A DNA stretch of 64,000 bases from Vombatus ursinus (taxonomy: Eukaryota > Chordata > Mammalia > Diprotodontia > Vombatidae). The notes beneath the pieces are model-generated. The model saw nothing but the letters and a program-made list of their open reading frames with translations, did no database searches and was not told the origin of the DNA. This document shows, piece by piece, positions 1 through 9,225 of the stretch (position 1 is its first letter; each line of letters starts with the position of its first letter). Position numbers and translations under genes: made by a program. The stretch is from assembly GCF_900497805.2 (NCBI RefSeq), contig NW_020954562.1, forward strand, positions 25,302,375 to 25,366,374, given 5' to 3'.

Positions 1-1299
1 CCCTCTTCTTAGATTAAGCACAATGTCTGAAGAAACACCCACTATAAGGAGATCAGAGTTATTACTGTAAGAGGTACTGGTCAGAGTATGTTCGTTATTG
101 CATAAGCAGACAGGAAGAATGGAGCTAGAAATGAAGTGCACTTGAAACTGAAACTTAAAGGAAAAAAAAAACACTAGCTCTGGGCTATCAGATGAAAAAG
201 GAACCCTATAAAACACAATGTTCTTTTCTCTAAAACAATAAATTCTCATTCTTGTGTTCTACTTTCTTTAGCTTCTCTGTCCTCACTAATTTTGATCTGG
301 ATGATTGACTCTCAAAGGAGTACATGCATTGAGTACATGCATTTATCAGATCTATAGTTTAAATAAATAATATTGAACTGTCTCCCTAAATCTTGAGCAC
401 AGCATTTTCATTATCAAGAAGTTTTATGCTTCTGCAAGTGTTGATAGAAACTTATTTTCTCTCCATCAGTTCATTTTCATTAAGCATCATCAACCTTCTA
501 GGGATTAAATAGACTATATGGCATTTTGAGGGGTCATGTTTTGCTTGAATTAGAAGCAGGGCTATGGGCAAAACTCTTAAATAGACTAAGCTCAATTTGG
601 ATATGCTTAACCCTAACCCTAAATGTCTTGAACTCTATCATTTCCCCCTATTCTAGTTGCTCTAAAAGTTTCCCCAGAAAAATGTCTGCTGTTCCATTAG
701 CAACACGCTGTGATCTCTGGTCTCAAAACATTTCACCTAAGACAGTGATCCCAAAACTTTGTTGATCAAGCACTACATCAGTAAACAATTTTTGAACATT
801 TACCCCCTATACATTTGTTGTTATTATAAATTTTATACATGTACTAGTGAACTAATAATATAGTGCTTGCAAAATTTTTAAAGAAAATTAGATAAGGTAA
901 ACAACATTAACTATTTTTATTTTATTTATTAATGGTACCGACAAAACTATTTGCTCTCATTAATATTTTTAGTGAAAGCAATGTGATTGCATATACTTCA
1001 TTATTTTTGAAAATCTTTATTTAATCTTTACTAAAATCTTGGTTTGAATCCGGATTTTTTGAAATCTTGATTGTGATACAGTGATTTTAATGTCTGGCTT
1101 TAAGTTCAGTTTATTGCCTTACTTGATTTTAGTGGTGGTCATAGAAAAAAAAATACCTCCCCAAAATGCAGAGATTCAAATGAAAATGTGCATCATTAGC
1201 AGTGCTAACTAAATCATGGTACTTGCTTTTCATATCTATCTACCAATTATGTAAATATTTTTAATGAAATTTGGGTAGGTGTGTTTGTGTGTTTTGGGT
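1..1299. other. Unassigned AT-rich sequence
   Basis: No gene or confident repeat was recognised. Frames are short and interrupted. The stretch contains a two-unit telomere-like motif near 608-622 and a TATAAAA followed by AATAAA near 207-242. Neither is enough to call a functional site. Confidence 0.5.
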
Positions 1300-2860
1300 G
1301 GGGTTAGAGAGAGTGAAGAGTTAAGGATGGCTCCTTGTTTGCAAACCTAGGGGAATGGCAGATGATGGCTAGGGAAATTGGGGAAGGTGTTTAGGGGGAA
1401 AGACAATGAGTTCAGCTTTGGATACATTGAGTTTAAGATACTTATCTATTGGATTTTCAATTCAAGATGTCTGAAAGGCATTTGGAGATGTGAGATTGGA
1501 GGTCAGCAGAGAGGTTATAGCTGGATAAGTAGATCTGAAAATCATCAGCATAGAGATAAATCTATGGGAGCTGATGAGATTACCAAGTGTAGTAGAGAGG
1601 GAGAAGAGAAGAGAGCCCTGGATAGAGCCCTCTGGGATACCTATGGATAGAGGGCACAACCCGGATGAGGATAAAGCAAAGGAAACTTAGAAAGAACTAT
1701 CTGATAGATAGAAAAACCAGAGAAAATGGTGTCCTGAAAACCTAGAGAGAAAAGATTATAAAGGATAATAGGGTGATGAACTGTGCCAAAGGCTGGAGAG
1801 AGATCAAGAAGATTAAGGACCGAGAAAAGTCCATTGTATTTGTCAATTAAAAGGTCACTGATAACTTTGGAGAGAGAAGTTTTAGTGGGATGATGAAGTT
1901 TAAGGCCAGATTGTAGAGTTAATAAGAGAGTGAAAGGAAAGGAAGTGGAGGCATCCATTGTAGATGACTTTCCTCAAGAAGTTTAACCACACAAGGCAGG
2001 AAAGATATGACAATAGTTAGTGTTGATGGAAGGATGAAAATGAGGTCTTTTCGAGGATGGAGGAATATGGGCATATTTGTAGGCATAGGGAAGCAGCCAG
2101 TAGACAGGGACAGATTAAAGATGAGAGGCAGTAAGAATGATAAACTGGCAATTCTGCTGGAGAAGATGAGATAGTATGTGATTGCTTTTGCATATGGAGG
2201 GTTTTGCCTTGGCAAGAAGGGCCACCTCTTCATGTGAGACAAAGGGGAAAGAAGAACTAGTGACAAGTCATCTGAGTAATATGAGTAGGAGTGGAAAAGA
2301 GGGACCTTTGGCAAATGGCCTTATTTTTTTCAGGAAGATATAGGGCAATATTTGCAGTTTGAGAAGGTGGAGGGGGAAGAAGAAGCATGAGAAATTTAAG
2401 GAGGGATGAGAAGTTTTGGAAGAACCATTGTGGTGAGATAATGAATTAATTAGGGACGTGTAGAAGCATTGCCTAGCAGCATTGAGGCTAATTTGAGATC
2501 GTATAACATATACTTGTAATGGACCCTCTCAGAACAGTTGTGTGATTTTCACCACCTTTGATCAGCAGTAAATGTGTATGAGCAAAAACAGCAGATGGTG
2601 GAAGTGATTGAAGGCTGTAGCTTGGCAGAACACAATGAGTGATATGATAAGGGACAAAGGGACTCAAGATCAGAAGACAGTGGAGAGTTGAACTGGATCA
2701 CCAAGGAGTCAAGATGGGGAAAGGAGAGTATGGCTTATGCAGGTACAATGGCCTTGGAGAAAACTGAAGTTTGAGGGGTTGGAGGTCATGATGTAGACAA
2801 AGAGCAAGATTTGGTAGTGGAAAACAGAGGTAGAGGTGACTGACTATCTAGCATGACTTA
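1300..2860 (-). mobile_element. L2-type LINE, reverse transcriptase region
   Basis: Read on the minus strand this is a decayed L2 (CR1 superfamily) ORF2. Near 2000-2150 the translation has a fingers-type motif (FNLSLSTGCFP). Near 1760-1800 it has LDLSPAFGTVHH, matching the L2 consensus LDLSAAFDTVDH. Near 1600-1650 it has IPEGSIQGSLLFSL, matching GVPQGSVLGPLLFSL. The catalytic YADD is intact at about 1541-1552. The motifs sit in different frames, so the copy is dead. The 5' limit, near 2860, is uncertain. No target-site duplication was found, as expected for an old element. Confidence 0.85.
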
Positions 2861-3165
2861 TATACCTATATGGTACAGGCAGAGGGAGGAAGAGTAGCAC
2901 AGGCTAGTGTTGACTGCAAGTGCATTGAACAGCTGTGCTGCTTTTTTCAATTCCAATTTTCTTCCTCTATCACAATGGATTTGCTTACAATATACCCTGG
3001 GGTGGAAACACCTCACTTTGATAACTGTTGTTTTAAGACATTTGCTGATAAATGTTTGAGATTTACATAGATTAGGGGTATCTGAGTCCTATAAAATAAG
3101 ACAAACTGATGGAGTCAAAGTTAAGGAAATCTGGGGGGCCTTAATTTGTTGCAAATAGGTTGATA
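2861..3165. other. Unassigned sequence
   Basis: Nothing recognised. It may include the far 5' end of the adjoining L2. Confidence 0.4.
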
Positions 3166-3341
3166 CCTATTTTGCCTTTTTTTTTTTTTTAGGCAATTGG
3201 GGTTAAGTGACTTGCCCACGGTCACACAGCTAGTAAGCAGCAAGTGTTTGGTCTGAGCCCGGATTTGAACTCAGGTCCTCCTGACTTCAGGGCTGGTGCT
3301 CAATCCACTGCACCACCTAGCTGCCCCCTATTTTGCCTTTT
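3166..3341 (-). mobile_element. Short marsupial CORE-SINE with TSDs
   Basis: tRNA-derived SINE read on the minus strand: head GGCAGCTAGGTGG near 3314-3326, core CTAGCTGTGTGACC, and a poly-T (the tail in reverse) at 3181-3191. It is flanked by a perfect 15-bp target-site duplication, CCTATTTTGCCTTTT, at 3166-3180 and 3327-3341, so both ends are known. The TSD indicates LINE-type target-primed insertion. Confidence 0.95.
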
Positions 3342-3344
3342 GAC

Positions 3345-3470
3345 AAGGATTACATTCTCCAAAAGCTTCAGTTTAATTATTTGTAAAAAAAAAAAAGGTG
3401 ATAAAACTTATACTATCTACCTCATAGAATTATTGTAAAGAGAGTACTTTTTACAATGTAAAGGGATTCA
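3345..3470 (+). mobile_element. MIR/THER-type CORE-SINE 3' part
   Basis: Sequence of the type 'cagtttaattatttgtaaaa', then 'tatctacctcatagaatta' and a GTAAAG element, matches the 3' half of MIR-like SINEs. The younger SINE at 3181-3326 sits just upstream and may have inserted into it. Confidence 0.6.
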
Positions 3471-3574
3471 GAAGAGAAGTAGTGATTGTTCAGAGTCATC
3501 TCGAAGAGTAAGTTCATTAAGAAGTCATGCCAGGGCAACCTCATTTCCTGTTTTGACAAGGTTACTCAAAGTGA

Positions 3575-3750
3575 GAGTCAGCAAGGTATCATGAATAGGA
3601 GATTGGCTGTGGAGTCCTGGGTTCAATTACTGCCTTTAACACAGACAAGCCACCTAACTGTGGGCTTGATCTCTGTGTCCCCAGCAACTCTCTAAGGCTA
3701 TCAGTTACTGTTGAGTTGCTCAGCTTTTCACATGGTTGAAATCATAGGTC
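3575..3750 (+). mobile_element. Old tRNA-derived SINE (MAR1-like, long-tail)
   Basis: A head with 'ggagtcctgggttcaa' (tRNA B-box-like GGTTCAA) is followed by a decayed core and the 'ccagcaactctctaaggct' tail typical of the longer marsupial SINE. It is diverged and no TSD was found. Confidence 0.65.
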
Positions 3751-3889
3751 TGGGGTAGGGAGCTGTCCATCTTTGCTTCCTTCTAAGTTTTTTTTTTGTT
3801 CTCTGCTGTGCACTTTTTATTTTGTTCTTTCCCCTTTCCTCCCTCTTTCCCCCAGAAGACTACAATTATGCATGGATATATTAATATAT

Positions 3890-3891
3890 AG

Positions 3892-3931
<40 letters not shown>

Positions 3932-3965
3932 ATATATATATACACACATGCATACATAAACATAT
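3890..3965. repeat. TA/TACA microsatellite in HAL1 3' UTR
   Basis: Alternating TA, TACA and TGCA units. The same kind of microsatellite lies at the same position in copy B (49520-49625), so it was part of the element or its seed was. Confidence 0.9.
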
Positions 3966-4501
3966 ACTTTCCCTAACAAACTCTATTCCTGATCTTTGTT
4001 TTTATGTTTGTGTGTATCTCTTATTTCCTATACTTCCTGACTTCTCTACTTTACTTCTACCTGCTAATCTTGCCCTGCTATTACTTAACTTACCCCCCTA
4101 GCCCAGGATCCTTCCCTTATCTTCCCATTCCCATAAATCTGAACACCCTCTATGCCCACCTTTAACCCTTCCTTTAAACCCACCTTTAAACCTTCACCCT
4201 CCCTTCAAAAGATCCCTCCCTTATCTCCCCCAGGGACCCTCCCTTGTCCTCCCATTCCCTTCATCTAAATGCCCTTTATATATTCCTCTTTAACCTATTT
4301 GCTCACACTCCACTCTGGAGATCCCTCCCATATCCTCTCCCCCTCCCTATCCCCTTAGTGTTTTTTATTTCTTTCTGAATTTAAAAGACTATTATACTCT
4401 TCTAAATATATATGTGTTGTTTCTTCTTGAACTCATTCCCAATGAAAGTAGGTTTTAAATTCTTCTGTGTCTGTTCTTCTTCTTGCACCTCATTTGTGTA
4501 A

Positions 4502-4701
4502 GATAATTACTCTTTTTGTTTTGGTTTTTTTTTTTTTTTTTGCTTTTTAGGCAATTGGGGTTAAGTGACTTGCCCAGGATTACACAGCTAGTAAGTGTCA
4601 AATGTTTGGTCTAAAGCCGGATTTGAACTCAGTTCCTCTTGACTTCAGGGCCGTTACTCTATCCACTGCACCACCTTGCTGCCCCGATAATTACTCTTTT
4701 T
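4502..4701 (-). mobile_element. Short CORE-SINE inserted in HAL1
   Basis: A full-length short marsupial SINE on the minus strand (4518-4685), with reversed poly-A at 4528-4542. A perfect 16-bp target-site duplication, GATAATTACTCTTTTT, lies at 4502-4517 and 4686-4701. It interrupts the HAL1 3' UTR, so it is younger than that copy. Confidence 0.97.
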
Positions 4702-4884
4702 AACTGTTCCTAAATGGTTTTACTTTTTAAAGCCAAATCATACTCAGGTCTACCTCTGTCTTTCTTATGAACTACCCAATTACTAATAACAATCTTAGAT
4801 ATACAGTTTACATTTTAAATACATAAAAGGTCAAGTGTTTGTCCTTATTTAGTCTCTTGTAATTAGTCTTTGGTATATTCTTAT

Positions 4885-5935
4885 ATTTCTCTTAGCTCTT
4901 GCATGTCAAATCTTCTATTAAATTCAGTTTTTTTTAAACAAAGTTCTGAAAGTCTAACAATTCATTAAATATTCATTTTTTCATTTGGGATTATGCTTTA
5001 CTTTGCTGAGTATGATATTTTCAGCTGGAACCCCAGTTCTTTTGCTTTTCAATATATAGTGTTCCATGACCTGTGGTCTTTTAGTGTCAGGGCTGATAGG
5101 TCTTCTGTCATTCTAATTGTATCACCACCATATTTAAATTTTTTTTCTTGACTTGTAATATTTTATCCTTGAGCTGGGGGTTTCAAAATTTGACTATAAT
5201 ATTCCTGTGGTTTTTCCTCATAGAATTGCTTTCAGGTGGTGATCAGTGGATTTTTTTCTATTTCAACTTTCCTCTTTTGCTCTAATGCTTCAGGACAAGT
5301 TTCTTTAATTATTTCTTTCATTATTGTATCAAGGTTCTTTTTTTTATCATAACTTTTAGGTAGTGCAATTATTCTTATGTTTTCTTTTCTTGATCTGTTC
5401 TGCAGATAAGTTATTTTTCTTATGAGATGTTTCACATTCTCTTCTATTTTTTCATTGTTTATATTTTGTTTTATTCTTTATATTTATATTTTATTTATTA
5501 TTTATATATTTTATTTATTTATATTTAATATATTGTTTATATTTATATTTTGTTTTATTATTTATATTTTGTTTTATTATTTCTTGATCTCTTATAGCTT
5601 CAATGGCTTCCCCTTGCCCAATTCTGATTTTCAAGAAGTTGTTTTCTTTCTTAAGATTTTGGATGTCCTTTTCTAGTTAGTTGACTTTCTTTTCATAATC
5701 TTATTTTTCTTGGATTTTTTTTAGTTTTTCCTCAATCTCTCTCATTTGCTTTTTTAAAGTCTGTTTAAAGTACTTGTATGAATTCTTTTTGGGCAGGTGA
5801 CCATTTGACATTACTCTTTGGGGTAGAAGAGGGTTTATTTGCTTCAGCATCCTCATCTGAAGATGAACCCTAGTTTTCTCTATTCCCATAGCAACTCTCT
5901 ATGGTTGGATTCTTTCTCCTTTGCCTGTGCCTTTT
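4885..5935 (-). pseudogene. HAL1 ORF1 remnant (L1 ORF1p-like RNA-binding protein)
   Basis: ORF1p of L1-type elements is a trimeric RNA chaperone that coats element RNA. On the minus strand, 5701-5889 encodes a Lys/Glu-rich coiled coil (FKQTLKKQMREIEEKLKKIQ). Next, 5232-5435 encodes the RRM-like segment RSRKENIRIIALPKSYD, which resembles RSRRNNLRIIGIPE-type motifs of mammalian L1 ORF1p. The C-terminal domain is decayed but corresponds to the copy B segment around GFQLKIYPAKL. The frame is broken by several shifts and stops and by a repeat expansion at 5448-5595. Not functional. Confidence 0.8.
5448..5595. repeat. AT-rich tandem expansion inside HAL1 ORF1
   Basis: Repeated TTTATATTTATATTTTGTTTTA-like units, about 150 bp. 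In copy B the matching site (about 48280-48315) has only one short unit. The array therefore grew after insertion in copy A. Confidence 0.85.
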
Positions 5936-6553
5936 TTTTTTTTTTTTTTGTAGTAGCTTAGTTTTTGTAATCATCTCTAGTCCCTGGGTGGGGGGATGGT
6001 GCCTCTGACCTCAGATCCTCTTCAGTTCTCCACTCTGGCCTGGAACTGAAACCAAGTCCTCCAGCCTCCTGTAAGTGACCACAACCAGTGGTGTCTCTGC
6101 TCTGTTGCTTCTGCACCCCCTGATATGTGTTTGTTCCTTCTTGTCCCCCAGCAGCATTGCTGCAGCACAGCTGGGTCTGTTGTTCCTTGTTAGCAAAGGT
6201 TCCCTTGATCTTCCCTGGCTCAGATGGCTCAGATGTCCAACTCCTCTCACTGTCCCAGGGGTAAAAGTTCCTGTGGCTGAAGCTAAGGTAGCCTCTCAAA
6301 ACAGCTAACGCCAGGGTTTGCTTGTTGCTTAAGCAGACCTAGCCCAGAGATGTTACAGGGGCCAAATCTCATCCTGGGATTTTTCTTCAGATCTTCTCTG
6401 ATTTTCTCAGAAGGACCCTTGTTCTGCCACTACTCTTATTTATTTTTACTGCTCTAGGTTTACCCTGAGGTGCTATTTTATCTCTTTTGTGGGAGAAAAT
6501 CTTAGGAGCATGGAATTTTCTGACCTATTCCACCATCTTTCCAGAATCCTCTA

Positions 6554-7475
6554 GTGAGACATATTTTGAACTGAATTAATGAGAGAGAGCCAAATAGTAG
6601 TATTTAATCTTAGCCTGGGAAAGTGTCTGGTGGAGTGATAGAGAATATTGTCTTTTTCCTCAGTCCATTAAAAATGTTGTCAGTTATTTGATTGAAGATA
6701 TAGAAGGTATACTTTTTGCAAATTTGCAAATGATTCAGAACTGGAGAAGATAGCTAATATGTTGGAAAAACAGATTTAGGAAGATTTAGAAATGTTGAAA
6801 CAAAGGGTTATGTCTAAAAATTAATTTAACCAGGATAACTATAAACTCTTACGATTGGGTTCAATGAACCAACTCTCTAAACCTATAATGTGACAAATGT
6901 ACATTTCAAATACATGTGAAAATGTGTGTTAACAATGTGAATTGGCAGTCCTCCAAAAAAGCTAATTCAAATTTTTGTTACCTTAATGGAAATATAGTGT
7001 ATTCCATCCTAGTCAAGCCACAGCTAGATTGCGTTTAGGTGTGGGTGTCACATTTAAAAGGCAAGTTGGATCATGTCTACAGAAAGAAAAGCAGTAATGG
7101 TGAGAGAAATGAAAATATGCAATACATAAACCTGGTTGAAGGAACTTAGCATATTTAACCTGGAGAAGAAAACATTTAAGGTGAATTTGACAGATACATT
7201 CACATTTGAAACTTTTTCACATGGACAGGATAAAACTTGTTCTGTGTGGCCCCAGAGTTTCTATAAACCAGGACCAGTGGGGCAAAGTTATAGGAAAGCA
7301 TACTTAGGCTTTCTTATAAGGAAAACACTTTCCAACAGGTAGAATAGGATCCCCCCCCAAAAATGGAAAGGATTAGAGAGGTTAGCATCCTTGGAAGTCT
7401 TTCAGTGGGGTCTTGGGATGATTTAAAGAGGGGTTGGAATAATTGGACTTCCAACTGTAATTCTATAATAATTAT
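6554..7475 (+). mobile_element. L3/CR1-type LINE, 3' part
   Basis: The sequence follows the 3' part of L3/CR1 ORF2 and its short 3' end. Near 7130-7200 it reads KELSIFNLEKKTFKV, matching the CR1 pattern (K)ELGMFSLEKRRLRG. Near 7240-7330 it reads VWPQS...YRKAYLGFLIRKTLSN, and the end 'ggttggaataattggacttcc' matches the known 'ggttggactagatgacct' terminus. Heavily decayed; the left edge is uncertain (about 6560-6600). Confidence 0.7.
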
Positions 7476-7757
7476 GATATAAATTTGAGCTATTTTTATT
7501 ATTATGATATATCATACAAGCAGAACACATAGGCGATCTGCCTCAAGATATTAAGAGAAATTGGGGAAGGCCTTCAGTATATAGAGTGGATTCTCTATGA
7601 CAAATTTGTGAGAGGGCATGGACAAGAGTCATACAAGATTATCCAAGCATTTGATGATGTGTGACATACATTGTTGCAAGGATCACCTATGTCAAGGAGA
7701 TCACAGATACATTTAGGATATCCTGTTAGAACTCTGGAGATGATACTTTTCTTAGGG

Positions 7758-8047
7758 CAGATATTCTTAACCTGGGGGTTTGTGATTAGATTCAGGGAGT
7801 CCATGAACATAGGGGGAAAATTCATCTATATTTCAATATAACTTGAGTTCCTTTATAATACTATGTATTTTATTATATGTAATTAAAAACATTATTCTTA
7901 GAAGGAATCTATCTGTTTCAACAATCTGACAAAGGGGTTCCTATCACAAAAAAAGGTTAGTAAAAGTTAATAGTAAAGTTAGTAAAGCTAGTAGTAAAGT
8001 TAGTAAAAAGTTAATAAAAGTAAAGGTTAATAAAAGTCTTAAGAAAC
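7758..8047. mobile_element. hAT-like MITE copy 1, with tandem expansion
   Basis: It starts CAGATATTCTTAACCTGGGG and has the internal motifs shared by the other copies (TTTCAATATAA, TTTATTATATG, a run near ATTATTCTTAGAAGG, then AAAGGGGTTCC). The terminal GGTTAAGAA-type inverted repeat is displaced by a tandem array at 7953-8036. A CTTAAGAAAC at 8038-8047 may be the true end. Confidence 0.75.
7953..8036. repeat. GTTAGTAAA / GTTAATAAAA tandem array
   Basis: About eight imperfect 8-11 bp units within the 3' terminal inverted repeat of the MITE. The unit resembles the terminus itself (GGTTAAGAA), which suggests local slippage. Confidence 0.85.
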
Positions 8048-8260
8048 ATCATGGCATAATGTATAAAGTGCCAGATTTGGGGTCAGGTAGGCCTGGTTTC
8101 AAGTCCTGCCCCTGACAAATAATATCTGTGACCATGGTAAACAACTAAACTTTTCAGTACCCCAGGCAACTCTCCAGTAATACCAACTATGGAGAAGTTG
8201 TAGAAATCATTAGAAGGAGTTTCCATATAAAGATTTCCCACACTGATGAAATTACAAATC
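8048..8260 (+). mobile_element. MAR1-like SINE with long tail
   Basis: Head 'catggcataatgtataaagtg', B-box-like 'gcctggtttcaag', a decayed core, then 'ccccaggcaactctcc' and the tail with 'ggagtttcc...cccacactgatgaaatta', matching the long marsupial SINE. It abuts the MITE at 7758-8047. Confidence 0.75.
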
Positions 8261-8520
8261 CAAACCAAATCGATAAAGTCTATATAACAACTAATTATCT
8301 GAAGACTAAACTTCCATATCCACATTTTTAACCTTATTTTAGCATTGTATGCATAGCAACATCTTCCTTCAGACAGATTCACTTCACCTTGAATCACCCC
8401 AGTATTAAGACTTGCATCAAAACAACTAAATGTGCACGATGAAACAATATAGAAAGCAAAATGAAGGCTTTTGACAAAATATTGCCAATCCAATAAATGT
8501 TACTAATGAAATGTTACCTC

Positions 8521-8600
8521 TTAAAAATCTTTACATTCATATAGCTTTTTAAAGTGTACAAAGTGATTTTGTCACAGCAACCCTATGAGAGGGTATTTTT
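8521..8600 (-). mobile_element. MIR-type SINE fragment
   Basis: 'tttacattcatatagctttttaaagtg' and 'acagcaaccctatgagag' match the reversed 3' half of MIR/THER2-type SINEs. The remaining half may be the piece at 9070-9225. Confidence 0.6.
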
Positions 8601-8866
8601 TTTAGTTGTTTTGTCTTTAATGTGCATGAGACAACATATTATATAAGCTTTCAGATGGACATCATGAGTCAAGTTATGACTCACAGTCAGGCATGTTCTC
8701 CAAACCCTTAGACTCATAATAATAATTAATTCCAGAGACCTACCTGTCCTTTCCATCACATTGCACTGGTTTTCTTTGCCCCCATTTGTGTACTTTTAGA
8801 TGACAGTCCTGGGATCATCAGACATGCCCATAATGATGAGTCCTGGCAGAATTTTGAATCACACTG

Positions 8867-9041
8867 TATTTATTTATTTATTTACTTACTTACTTACTTA
8901 TTTTTTGGTTAGGCAATGGAGTTAAGTGACTTGCCTAGGGTCACACAGCTAGTAAGTGTCAAGTGTTTGAAGCTGGATTTGAACTCAGGTCCTCCTGACT
9001 CCAGGGCCGGTGCTCCATCCACTGTGCTACCTAGCTGCCCC
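8867..9041 (-). mobile_element. Short CORE-SINE with ATTT/ACTT tail
   Basis: Minus-strand short SINE ending GGCAGCTAGGTAG in reverse near 9030-9041. Its tail has become a TTTA/TTAC microsatellite at 8868-8902. A likely decayed TSD is TGAATCACACT at about 8855-8865 and TGAACCACATT at 9043-9053. It separates two MIR-like fragments. Confidence 0.9.
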
Positions 9042-9069
9042 ATGAACCACATTTCAACTGAAGGCCCAT

Positions 9070-9225
9070 GGACACCTAGGTGGTACATTTTTAAATGTGA
9101 AGAAGCTAGGTTTGTGAGAGGCTAACATACTTGCCTGGGGCTGGGTAGCTATGAAGTGCTAGGGTCAAGACAGGAGCCTTGATTCTCCTGACTTTTAAGT
9201 ACCATGCTCTTTCCATTCCATATCT
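9070..9225 (-). mobile_element. MIR-type SINE fragment, second half
   Basis: A decayed reverse CORE (ACTTGCCTGGGGCTGGGTAG), followed by 'gattctcctgacttttaagtaccatgctctttcc', matches the reversed 5' half of MIR-like SINEs. Confidence 0.55.

Larger units (their letters stand above)
3768..6553 (-). mobile_element. HAL1-type (half-L1) element, copy A
   Basis: Read on the minus strand it starts at about 6553 with GAGGATTCTGGAAAGATGG. It has a 5' UTR of roughly 600 bp, an L1-type ORF1, and then passes directly into a 3' UTR with no ORF2 reverse transcriptase. It is collinear over almost its whole length with copy B at 47457-49944, including a TA-rich microsatellite in the 3' UTR and the block around 3800-3870. 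ORF2-less L1 derivatives with this layout are known as HAL1 and move by borrowed L1 enzymes. The last part of the 3' UTR is missing or unrecognisable below 3768. It is interrupted by a SINE at 4518-4685 and by an AT-rich tandem expansion at 5448-5595. Confidence 0.85.

Noticed and set aside
200-300. TATAAAA (207) followed by AATAAA (237), an LTR-like arrangement
   Set aside because: Spacing is very short, no TG...CA ends, primer-binding site or second copy were found, and the region is AT-rich. No retroviral or LTR element is claimed in this window.
608-622. Telomere-like TTAACCCTAACCCTAAA
   Set aside because: Only about two units; too short to call an interstitial telomere.
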